NCBI GenBank assembly: GCA_033725935.1
Contig: MU867067.1
Span: 865,173 to 929,172 of the forward strand
Length of the DNA: 64,000 nt
Source: Cladorrhinum sp. PSN259
Lineage: Eukaryota > Ascomycota > Sordariomycetes > Sordariales > Podosporaceae
Direction of reading: 5' to 3'
A model generated the notes under the pieces. The model ran no database searches. It worked only from the letters and a program-made list of their open reading frames with translations, and had not been told where the DNA came from. Below are positions 55,527 to 64,000 of this stretch, piece after piece. Made by a program: the position numbers and the translations under genes. Position 1 is the stretch's first letter. The number at the start of each line of letters is the position of its first letter.

Positions 55527-55995
55527 TATATTCTTTTTCATGTGACAAATGGCTATCTCTTGCCGATGCCTTTGGTCAACTGTATGTACTGCTGGGACGT
55601 GTGCATGTCTCCAGTATGTAGTCTGACGAGAATGTTTTGCAAAGATTATGTGTTTATATAGCGTGTGTTTGAGGTGGTTATTACCCACATTGCCTTCAAA
55701 TATTCTGATTAGATTTGGATTGATGCCGTCTGCGGATTTGTCAGCCAGATGGTTGCCCCTGGATATAGGAAGTAGGGAAAAAGTGCGCGGTGGGAGAGAC
55801 GTGCTGCCGTACTAAAAGCAAACGGAATCAGGAAAAGTGAGAAAATTAACACAATACCGGAAGTTCTCAAAACGAAAACTAAGGAAGGCGTTGAGAAAAG
55901 GCCAAAAGAAAGAGAAAGAAAATGAAGGAAAATGGAAAAATGGAAAAAATAAAGAAGAAAGAGGGAAAAAAATGAAGCCAAAAAAAATATTGAGA
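55527..55995. other. Intergenic region
   Basis: 3' flank of the SDR gene and of the tRNA gene. The stretch 55820-55990 is strongly A-rich on the plus strand, so T-rich downstream of the tRNA on its own strand, which suits RNA polymerase III termination. Confidence 0.55.
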
Positions 55996-56088
55996 CTCGG
56001 ATACCGGGAGTCGAACCCGGGGCTGTTGAGAGAACATATCACTTCTGAGAAGTGAGAGTCAACGATGTTACCGCTACACCATACCCGA
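55996..56088 (-). tRNA. tRNA-Glu(CTC) with intron
   Basis: Reading the minus strand from 56088, the acceptor strands TCGGGTA and TATCCGA pair (with one G-T), discriminator G. The A-box is TGGTGTAGCGG and the B-box GGGTTCGACTCC. The anticodon stem GTTGA/TCAAC carries a loop CT-CTC-A-C whose CTC anticodon reads GAG. A 22-nt intron sits after the base 3' of the anticodon, the canonical nuclear position. Mature length is about 71 nt before CCA addition. A broken copy lies at 7966. Confidence 0.93.
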
Positions 56089-56944
56089 TTGAGAGGAATG
56101 GCTTCCGATTGGATGTGAAAATGGATTAGAATTGAGCCTTATAATAAAAGCAATTATTTTACATACAGATGGTTAACGCCCAAATGATGATTTTTGTCAA
56201 AAGCTAGAGCAAATATCATACCAACGGGGAAATAGAAAAGCAGAGGATAACATGACAAAGGCTTATAAAGATTTCCGAAGGGCCGCTTGATGACTGTGGT
56301 AAATGGACAACAGGCGCAGATGGGCACCCACTGCACCGACTTCATTTTTCTTATTCTCAAGAAGTCGAGTCTTCAACAGACAAATTTCGACGAGTTGGAC
56401 AATTTGAGGCGCCCCCTAGGAACAGAGTGATCAGCTGGAGAGACAAGCTGTTTCAGGCGAAAAGAGAAGCCATTGTGATCGAGTAAGGGTTTAGGAGGCA
56501 CTTGTAAACAATAATAAGGGGGTTGCAAAGGGGCAGATGGTAATATCTCTTGTGTACTTACCTTTGTCAGATAGCCCAGACAAAATTTGGTCGTCATAGC
56601 CATAGTCAATCGCCCAAAGTCTTTACACAGGCTTCGAGTTATTCCTTTTGCTTGCTCCTTCGCAAGTCCTTATCGCCGCTGTTTTCTCTTGGCGTTCAGC
56701 CAAGCAACTGCATTCTGTTCCCGCCAATCCACAGACGAACTTGTGCGACGCTCCAAAACGGACGAACAGGAATTCCGTTTCACTCCATAATTAATCCGCA
56801 TCATCACTAATCATAGTGGATCATGATGATTTCCCAATCGAGAACTCCGAGTTTCTATATCAACCTCCTTCCACCTCACCATCATCACCTCTTTCTCTCT
56901 CTCTCTCCCATCATCATCAACAACACCAACCCCCTAAAACAAAA
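56089..56944. other. Upstream region of the DUF2855 gene
   Basis: No gene is seen. From 56880 to 56944 the sequence is a CT/CA-rich leader (CACCTCACCATCATCACC, CTCTCTCTCTC) directly before the ATG. Confidence 0.5.
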
Positions 56945-58219
56945 ATGTCAATCCAACTAATCTCAAAAACCAACTTCGCCGACCACCTCCTGGTCCCCAT
57001 CTCCGCTCCATCCCCCCTTCCACCCCTCCCCGCCAGCTCAGTCCGCATCAAGACCCGTCTCATCTCCCTATCCACAAACACAGTCACTTATGCCCGTCTA
57101 GGCGGTATCCCCGGCTTGGGGTGGTGGAACGTCTGGGAGATCCCTCCCCCGGGAACTTCCCTCGCAGGAGGCCTTCCCGCTCCTTCAGACCTTGAACAGT
57201 ACTGCCGCATCTCAGCATGGGGATACTCCGAAGTCGTCGAGTCCAACATGCCCTCGCTAACCGTCGGCACCTGGCTCTTTGGGTACCAGCCAATCGGCAC
57301 GCACCCCGAAATCCTCACCTTGGTTGCCGGCGCCGCGCCCAATCATTACAATGAAGTTTCCGAGTTCCGTAGGCACTTGCACGGTATTTATAACCGCTAC
57401 GTCGCTTCTTCCGTGCCCGGATACTCGGACGACAAAGCCTGGGACGCGAGCATCGGCGTGCTGTTCATGACGGGGTACTTGATGAACAGGCTCATCTTTG
57501 CGTGCGAGGATGGGCTGAAGCCCGTGCATCCATTCGGGAACAAAGAGTTGTCATTCGCTTGGACTGAGAAGGAAGCGGATATTACCGATGCGGTCGTGGT
57601 CTTGTTGGCTTGCTCAGGGAAAACGGCTCTATCGTTTGCGCATGAGCTGAGAAGCAATAGGCCGGAGGGGAAGAGAGTGAGCAAAATAATTGGGGTCGGT
57701 TCTGAGATGTCGAAAGGGTTTAGTGAGGGGACTGGGCTGTTTGATGAGGTTTTGGTTTACGAGGATGCGAGCAGCAAAGATTTGGGTAAGAAGTTGGGTA
57801 TCCAAGACGGGGAGAATAAAAGGATTGTTTTGGTGGAGTTTGGAGCGAGAGGAGATGCGCCCAGCCGCTGGGCAGAGGCACTGCAAGAGAAGACGAGCGA
57901 TGAGAAGTTGATTACGCTTGTTGTGGGGAGTGATCCGTCGGCAAAGGGACGGAGCGCGCTGGCTGCCAAGACTATGGATCCAAAGAGTGGTGTTTACCAG
58001 GTTGGTGCGGGTGTTGTGAGGGATAGAGCTATTGAGACTCTTGGGTTGGAGGAGTACTGGAGCCAGCAGGATGCTGCTCTAGAGAATTTCAAGCAGAGCG
58101 GTGCTCTCAAGGGGGTGAAGATCCAGAGAGGACAGGGAATTGATGCGTGGAAGGAGGGCTGGGATGCCTTGGCCCAGGGGCGCTATGGTGCTGATGTTGC
58201 ACTGGTTTACGAGTTTTAG
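56945..58219 (+). CDS. DUF2855 family protein
   Basis: A single exon of 424 residues from the ATG at 56945 (AAAAATGTC). The length and landmarks match DUF2855: VRIKTRLISLSTNTVTYARLGG, GLGWWNVWEIPP, YCRISAWGYSEVVES, TWLFGYQPIGTH, then GYSDDKAWDASIGVLFMTGYLM and DAVVVLLACSGKTALSFAHEL. The order of an N-terminal barrel-like part and a later nucleotide-binding-like part resembles medium-chain dehydrogenase/reductase proteins, but there is no characterised reaction. No signal peptide or membrane helix, so probably cytosolic. Confidence 0.92.
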   Translation: MSIQLISKTNFADHLLVPISAPSPLPPLPASSVRIKTRLISLSTNTVTYARLGGIPGLGWWNVWEIPPPGTSLAGGLPAPSDLEQYCRISAWGYSEVVESNMPSLTVGTWLFGYQPIGTHPEILTLVAGAAPNHYNEVSEFRRHLHGIYNRYVASSVPGYSDDKAWDASIGVLFMTGYLMNRLIFACEDGLKPVHPFGNKELSFAWTEKEADITDAVVVLLACSGKTALSFAHELRSNRPEGKRVSKIIGVGSEMSKGFSEGTGLFDEVLVYEDASSKDLGKKLGIQDGENKRIVLVEFGARGDAPSRWAEALQEKTSDEKLITLVVGSDPSAKGRSALAAKTMDPKSGVYQVGAGVVRDRAIETLGLEEYWSQQDAALENFKQSGALKGVKIQRGQGIDAWKEGWDALAQGRYGADVALVYEF

Positions 58220-58561
58220 GTAGATCTAGCTCGCTGTGTTGGCTGTTGACTGGAGCCTTCTGAAACTCCCGGTCCATACATGTGGGTAGCACAAGACCTG
58301 TCGTTACACTGCCGGTAAAAATACATGTTCAAGTCCGCGGCGAACCATGGTACTTACACCATTAATAAGGGCCAGCCTGATCTGCCAATTTTACCGACGT
58401 GGATGCACACATGCCATGATGAAGCACGAATCAGGCCCTTTTGAGTCTCTTCTTGGGTCAGAGAACTCGGTCCAAACCAATACTTGACCTTCCACTACAT
58501 GCGTAAGAAAGACGTGGAGGGCACGAATCAGAGGCAGAGGGCTTGGCAACAAATGTACATA
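58220..58561. other. 3' flank of the DUF2855 gene
   Basis: No gene is seen; ends at the TA target site of the mobile element. Confidence 0.5.
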
Positions 58562-58880
58562 CAATCTCATGCTTGAACGTTTGTTAGCGCGGTACACGCC
58601 TCATTCACACTTTCCTATGCCTATTTCTCTTGTTTATACGCGTATTCAGCTTCTGTTAGTGCATTCCTGACTCCTTTCTACGCCTGTTTAGCTTCTATTA
58701 ATGCATTACTAACTCCTTTATACGCCTATTCAGCTTCTGTTAATGCATTCCTGACTACTTTTTACGCATACTGGATATCCTGACCCGCATAGGTAATTCC
58801 TTTTACCAGGTACCATCTCTAATTTGTTCTTGGTTTTATGGGGCATGTATCGAGCTAACAAACGTTCAAGCATTAGATTG
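58562..58880 (+). mobile_element. MITE-like element with TA target duplication, copy 1
   Basis: 319 bases bounded by TA on each side. The ends are inverted repeats of about 40 bp: left CAATCTCATGCTTGAACG with TTTGTTAGCGCGGTACA, right (complement) CAATCTAATGCTTGAACG with TTTGTTAGCTCGATACA. Inside are three units of about 43 bp, each with TACGC, TTCAGCTTCTGTTA-like and TGCATTCCTGACTCC-like blocks. No transposase is encoded. A TA duplication points to mobilisation by a Tc1/mariner-type transposase (inference). Confidence 0.85.
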
Positions 58881-59294
58881 TAACTGCTCAATAGCAAATT
58901 GGGCATCACATGCACCTGTCAGCACTTTGATTCACATCCGGCCAATGACACCACAAGCCTACGGACGAAGCGCCACCATTAATACTTCACTACGCCGGTT
59001 GGAAAGATCATGACATACTGCCCAACATCGGGAATCATGGCGAAAGAAGACATAGAAGTAAGATATATGTACAGGGTTGCTATAGATCGAACCCACCTAA
59101 AACTGTTACTAATAAGCCGCATTACTGTAGATTGGGGTCTATTTAACTGTTGGCTGTATATAACAGTTGTGAAAATAAATATAGGTTGATTCTACACAAC
59201 CGTTGTGAGCCCGCCCTGTATGCAGGACCTGCAGTATATAGAGATTTGATTGGCTGGAGAGAGTTACATACCGGTACGTTCCCAGGTACGTACC
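58881..59294. other. Spacer between elements
   Basis: AT-rich, no gene. Short inverted pieces such as AACCGTTGTG recur near 44020 in the opposite strand. Confidence 0.4.
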
Positions 59295-59690
59295 ACAACC
59301 CCTCCCCACCTATCTGCCTACCCACCTGCCTACCTGCCCACCTACCTGCCTGTCTGCCCACCTACCTGCCCGCCACCAAGCCAGGCAGCCATCCACCACC
59401 ACATCCATCACCTTGCCTGCGTGCCTTTCTGCCGTGTGTGTGACCGTATGTGTGGCCGTGGATCAGTTCGCTGGAGATGCCCTGGGATGAGAGATGTGGT
59501 CAGTCCCCGGCACGGCTGCAAGCCAGGAGGCCTGTGTGTGTGTGTGTGTGGGTGGGTGTGGGCAGGTGTAGCCGGGCACCTCCTGCCCTCTGGGAACGCC
59601 CTCATCTACTTGCACCCTGGCCTGGCCCACCGGGAACCTTGGTTTGGCCCACCCAGGAACTTCCAAACTACAACAGACTTAAACTTGCAG
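59295..59690 (+). repeat. Dispersed repeat E, copy 2, with CCTA/CTGC tracts
   Basis: Begins with CCTACCTGCC/CCCACCTACC-type tetranucleotides (59300-59380), has a TG microsatellite near 59532-59550, and ends with the block at 59545-59665 that matches the reverse complement of 43612-43732. It lies immediately upstream of the membrane-protein gene. Confidence 0.65.
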
Positions 59691-59738
59691 ACCTATCGAT
59701 ATCCACAACTATCCACGCATTTGTGCTTGACAATTAAC

Positions 59739-61231
59739 ATGTCATTGATTTGGCTCTTCCCTTTCACCACGCTCGCTTCCGCGTCGGCAAACATCTTCCA
59801 GCCGGAATGCACCATACCACCTGAAGGCACTAACATCGTCAGAGGACCGCCTCTCCGTTCCACACTGAGCATTGTATGGAGCTCCATGTTTACGTCATTC
59901 TCTGCACATGGTCAGCTCAGCACCCTGCCCTGCCCCCCAAAACCAATCTGAAAGTCTCAAAAATGCTCCGGATTTGGTTCGCGTTTTGGCGCAAGTTTAA
60001 ATGGATGCTTTTCGCCATTTTCGCACCCGAGTCCATGGCTGCAAAGGCCATCGGCGACTTTGTCGCGGCATACGTCTCCTCAAAGTGTTCAAACATGGCA
60101 CACCATGCCAGGTTATCAGAGACCACGTGGACCAGACATCACGCCTTCTACGCAAATATGGGCGGCTACATTCTGGAAGGCCCCGTGGGCGGTCACGTCA
60201 AGGTGGCGGAAGCGTCGAGCACGGAAGAGGAGACCACTGTTCAACAGAACAAACCTCTGGCACCATCAGACCACAGGAGAAAACACCGGTGGATGGAGAA
60301 AGAGGAATGGGAAGATCTAGATGCTTTTTATGAGAAATTGTTCCAAGACCCCGACGAACAGCACTTGCTCGACTTTGACTTTCCTTTTGCCGTCAACAGC
60401 GCACAGATCTGCATATTGCTCGACAAGGGGGTAGTGACGCGTCTGCCGCATCTGGCTCCCCACGAGATCACCGAGATGGGCAAAGAGGACATTGTGATCA
60501 AGCTGATAGCTCTCTTCCAAGTCCTCTGGCTCATCATCGAAGTTGTCGCGCGGTCGATCAAGGGGCTTCAGACGACACAGCTCGAGATTGCCGCCTTGGC
60601 TTTCGCCGCCTGCACCATCTTTACTTATCTCTTCTTGTTTGAAAAGCCCAAGGATGCCATCCAGCGCACCTACCTGCAAGCCACGAGGGAGCTGACGTCA
60701 ACTGAAAAGAGGCAAATCTGCCTTAGGCATTCTGAGTTGTGCTTCCAAGATCTCATCTTTTTCTCCATCCCTGGTGAATGGCGCCGCCCAGCAACCACAA
60801 TACGCAACGACGTTTACAACATCGAAAGCCATCTCTTCTGTATTGGAAATAGCATTCGAATTCATGCCGAGGATGTCGGTCTGGGGCTTGGTGGAATGAT
60901 TGTCGGAGCGGTTCACTGCATTGCCTGGAACTTCCCCTTTCCCACGTACGTTGAGATGTTGCTCTGGCGGATCTGCAGCCTTGTCAGCGTCGGGTTGACA
61001 CCTGCAATGTACATCAGCTGGTTCTGTTCACGGTGGTTTGAAGACAATGTTCAGGAGGGAATGCTAGGCAAGCTAGGTGCGCTTTTCAAAGCTGTCTATT
61101 TCCCTGCTTTTTACCTTTTGTATGTGCTTTCCAGGTTGGCTTTACTTGTCCTGGTCTTTAGAAGTCTGGTCTACTCGCCATCTGACGCCTTCACCGCGAC
61201 CTGGGCTGCTTCGCTGCCTCATATTGCCTAA
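59739..61231 (+). pseudogene. Fungal multi-pass membrane protein gene with a one-base frameshift
   Basis: From the ATG at 59739 the frame gives a signal-like start (MSLIWLFPFTTLASASANIF) and STLSIVWSSMFT. The expected continuation LCTWSAQHPALPP is in the next frame, joined near 59890-59905. No GT-AG pair explains the shift. From there the frame is open to 61231: KWMLFAIFAPESMAAKAIGD, a 100-residue hydrophilic part (HRWMEKEEWEDLDAFYE), and several membrane helices (LIALFQVLWLIIEVVARS, IAALAFAACTIFTYLFLF, LGGMIVGAVHCIAWNF, and the last 60 residues). The family, common in Sordariomycetes, has the LWSxxFTxxxCTWTVQHLNxP opening but no assigned role. An assembly indel is equally possible. Confidence 0.75.
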
Positions 61232-61764
61232 GTGCGCTTTTTCTTTTTTCTTTTTTCCCAATCTATCAAATTTTATGATTATATAGAGCGGGCACAGTTA
61301 AATCAAGATGTGATGTTGGGTATCGACCAGTTGAAAGAGAAGCGAGAACGTGTTCAATTTACTGCTGTCCTTCAAGTTTTTTCTTGAATCCTAAAATTGT
61401 ATACCTGTATATCACTACACCCTATCGTTGTTGATTCTGAGCGTTATCGGGCATAACCGGAAATACTACACCCTATTTCTTTGGTGTGATTCTTGGAGAG
61501 GCTCAGGGTTAAATCCTGGTCAGAGTCTCAGCCCTACATGAGGGCTTGGTAATTTGGTGGTTGTGTGTGTAATGTGCTCACACTAGCTCAAGCTCGGCTC
61601 AGTCTCTACCCAGGATTTGCTCAGGCTGGCTCCCCTTTGCTCACTCTAATCACCATTTCCGAATCATTTCAACTCTAGCCGAGGGGGGCCAGAACCGGTC
61701 CCATATGCAGACTGTCTCACGTTTACCGACACCATTTCCCATATCCGATTGACCGCCAGTCCAT
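61232..61764. other. Convergent intergenic region
   Basis: 533 bases between convergent genes. Carries the isolated motif at 61439-61461. No gene is seen. Confidence 0.55.
61439..61461 (+). repeat. Isolated terminal motif of repeat B
   Basis: GAGCGTTATCGGGCATAACC plus CGG is identical to the outer end of the inverted repeat at 17223, but nothing beyond these bases matches. Confidence 0.8.
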
Positions 61765-63226
61765 TCAAGGACCCTTCAACACTCGCTTGGGCGTTAACCA
61801 CGGATGCTCGGCCAGCTTCTCGGCCGTCGGCCGGTCCGCAGGGTTGATCTTCATCATGAACCGCAGAAACGAGGCAAACACCTCCCTCGTTTCCGGGTCC
61901 AAATCGGGCAGGAACATGGCAGACTCAAGCGCCGGACGCTCCAGTGGATCCGCCAGGTCAACCCTCCCTTCCTCGTTAAACATATTCTTGGCAATTTCAG
62001 CGTCTCCCTTTTCGAGGAGATCCTTTGGGAACGGACCAAAGACGTCAAAAATTTCTCCCAGATGCTCCTTAAGCTCGTAATGGTTATCCGGCGGGACTCT
62101 TCCGTCGAAAAGACGGATAGCACGGTATACCTCGAAGAGCACACCCCCAAGATTCCAAACGTCGGCCTTGGCATCCCAGGGGGCCTTGATCAGCACCTCG
62201 GGGGCGCGGAGAGCGACGGGCTGGATGTTTTCGGTTAGATGCTTCGTGGTCCAGCTCGATACCCCCCAGTCGCCCAGCACAACGTTCAAGTCGTTGAGCC
62301 TTTTGGGATCAAAGTAGTATCGACGGAGAGTGCTGGAAGGGATCGGCGTGTACTGCGATTCGGTCCGGTCCTGTTGCGGGATGACTTCATGGACGAGGTA
62401 GTCGGATTCGATGCAAGACTTGTCGAGGAATTTGACAAAGATGTTGTCTGGCTTGATATCTGAGGATGGGAAATCAGCTTGGGACTTTTTTTCCGACGGA
62501 ACTTGAAAGCATTGTTGTCGCCCAGTCAACAGTATATAAACGGTATGCTGGCAGATTAACCGGAAGGGGGGCTTACCGGTATGTATGACACCACTTTCAT
62601 GGGCAAAGTCGAGCGCGACCACGAGCTGCCAGCTGAACTTGCGCATAATCGTAGTTGGTACCATGCACTCCCGGAACCAGGCACCAAAGCTCCGTAGGGT
62701 TTCCCCCATGAGCTCAAACACCAGGCAGACATGGGTACCATTGGGACCCTCGTGCTCGAAGTCGTCTACGAGATGGCATACGAACTTGTAGCCAGCAAGA
62801 TTACGATTCCCATCGCGAAGGTGCCTGAGAATCTCCCGCTCGAATATGGGAGCATCCTCACCGTAGCACTCTGCACTCAGAACTTTGAGGGCTCTGTATT
62901 TGTCCTCATCTTCCGCGCTGTAAGAATTTGGTCAGTCCGAGTCAACGATGTGGGCCAAGAAAAACATGATGAGAATGAGCTCACGCCTTGGAAAGGTCCT
63001 TGACGAGCCAGACTGTTGAATAGCGGCCGTATCCAATCTTGTTCACGACTTGGTACTTGGCTCCATAGACATCGCCCACGTAAACGGGGTGAAATCCGCC
63101 GGGACGGTATGCGTTTTTGCCCTCCTCGACGCCGGTGCTGCCTGTATCTGTGTCGGCAGCATCGGGTTCCTTATCGTCGCCCGTCGGCGGGGTAGCGACG
63201 GCCGGTTCGGTCTGCTCGGATGCCAT
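61765..63226 (-). CDS. SRPK-type serine/threonine protein kinase
   Basis: Exons 63226-62985, 62917-62577 and 62459-61765 encode 425 residues. After an acidic N-terminus comes YRPGGFHPVYVGDVYGAKYQ, the SRPK/Dsk1 signature, then the glycine loop KIGYGRYSTVWLVKD, the lysine in YRALKVLSAE, LVDDFEHEGPNGTHVCLVFE, and GVIHTDIKPDNIF with the catalytic Asp. The metal-binding triplet is DWG (VVLGDWGVSSW) rather than DFG; SRPKs often read DLG. The APE-like motif is ALRAPEVLI, and DVWNLGGVLFEV and NPADRPTAEKLAEHPWL complete the C-lobe. The non-conserved spacer that splits SRPK kinases is reduced to about 30 residues. It would phosphorylate SR-type splicing factors in cytosol or nucleus (family inference). 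Confidence 0.92.
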
Positions 63227-63669
63227 GTTCGGGGATCTTTCCGGCGATGTTTTGACAAGAGCGGTGCTCTGGATAGTGGGTGGGTGTATGTGTGTGAGTG
63301 AGAGAGAGAGAGAGAGAGGCGGGGCGCTTTAAGCTCAAAATTCTAGCAGGAATAATGGGAGGCTTCTCTCCTATCCATCACCTCCCGAATTGTCGGCCAG
63401 GCGCTTATCAAGCGTGGCAGTGCTGGCTGAACCACTCTGTCGGGTCGATTAGACCACTAAGAATTCGAGATGTCGCACTCATATTAGGAATGAGACATGA
63501 CGGAGTGAAAACCATAAGTTGTTACTTTTGAGTGGCGGGGTTTTTTCTGTGAACAATGAATGCAGGTTTAGGACTTTGACTGCCAATACTCGCCCACGGG
63601 TTAGTTACATACTGGTATATTCTAGGCGCTAGCCTATTTTGTACCATGCCTAGTCAATATCCTTGTATA
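63227..63669. other. Upstream region of the kinase gene
   Basis: Contains a GA microsatellite at about 63299-63318, some 75-90 bases upstream of the start codon. No gene is seen. Confidence 0.5.
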
Positions 63670-64000
63670 CAATCTAATGCTCGAACGTTTGTTAGCTCGG
63701 TACATGTCCCATAAAACCAAGAACAGAAACAAGCAAAGATACAAACCGTAAGGAATTATCTATGCTGGTTGGAATATCCAATATGTGTAGAAAGGAGTCA
63801 GGAATGCATTAATGAAAGCTGAATATGCGTAGAAAAGAGTTATGAATGCATCAACAAAAGCCGAATATGCGTAGAAAGTAGTTATGAATGCATCAACAAA
63901 AGCCGAATATGCGTAGAAAGGAATTAGGAATGCATTAACAGAAGCTGAACGAGCGTATAAATAAGAGAAATAGGCATAGGAAAGTGTGAATGGGGCGTGT
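63670..64000 (-). mobile_element. MITE-like element, copy 2 (cut by window end)
   Basis: Starts after TA with CAATCTAATGCTCGAACG, matching the right end of copy 1, so it lies in the opposite orientation. It holds at least four 43-bp units (GAATATGCGTAGAAAG, GGAATGCATTAA) and reaches the AAATAGGCATAGGAAAGTGT segment near the other end; the final inverted repeat lies beyond the window. Confidence 0.85.

Noticed and set aside
63770..63960. 43-bp repeats considered as a CRISPR array or coding repeat
   Set aside because: Units are contiguous, AT-rich and lie inside a TA-flanked inverted-repeat element; no long open frame.

Overview
The window is nuclear DNA of a filamentous ascomycete (Pezizomycotina, most likely a sordariomycete; the species cannot be named from this). 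The evidence is that most genes have short GT-AG introns of 50-130 nt, the protein families are typical of moulds (fungal rhodopsin-like receptor, HET, Clr5, WSC, NmrA, DUF2855, HPP), and one tRNA-Glu carries an intron after the anticodon. Several remnants have in-frame stops of a kind C-to-T change can produce, as repeat-induced point mutation (RIP) would cause. Exon borders below were chosen by eye from splice signals and reading-frame continuity.

Layout. 1-4.3 kb: the 3'-truncated rhodopsin-like receptor (-) and an MFS anion:cation symporter (+). 4.3-10.6 kb: gene-poor and decayed sequence with a 213-bp dispersed repeat, a broken tRNA-Glu-like copy fused to a hemopexin-fold pseudogene, a second decayed reading frame and a tandem repeat. 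10.8-14.2 kb: a Clr5-ankyrin gene whose tail is 25 in-phase hexapeptides. 14.5-17.7 kb: a repeat-bounded segment carrying a gene related to the Copia/TNT1 Pol beta-barrel domain. 18.6-23.6 kb: an HPP membrane protein, a long gap and an NmrA-like protein. 24.1-27.9 kb: indoleamine 2,3-dioxygenase and kynureninase, divergently transcribed, two steps of the kynurenine/de novo NAD pathway. 28.0-31.3 kb: a DUF7580-like/subtilase gene interrupted by one in-frame stop. 32.7-36.2 kb: a secreted GDSL hydrolase with FG-GAP-like repeats. 36.7-39.6 kb: an ankyrin-HET gene. 40.7-42.8 kb: a three-WSC secreted or surface protein. 44.2-50.4 kb: a cysteine-rich secreted protein, a small hypothetical gene, an F-box-like gene and a decayed gene. 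51.2-53.7 kb: a trypsin/V8-like protease with hydrophobic C-terminal segments. 54.7-58.2 kb: a short-chain dehydrogenase, tRNA-Glu(CTC) and a DUF2855 protein. 58.5-64 kb: two copies of a TA-flanked inverted-repeat element enclosing a frameshifted membrane-protein gene and an SRPK-type kinase.

Taken together, housekeeping metabolic genes are interleaved with an accessory set that resembles fungal self/non-self recognition parts: Clr5-ankyrin, DUF7580-subtilase, ankyrin-HET, an F-box-like protein and a cytosolic V8-like protease. These sit among dispersed repeats and pseudogenes. A role in recognition or regulated cell death is inference from families and neighbourhood; nothing here proves it.
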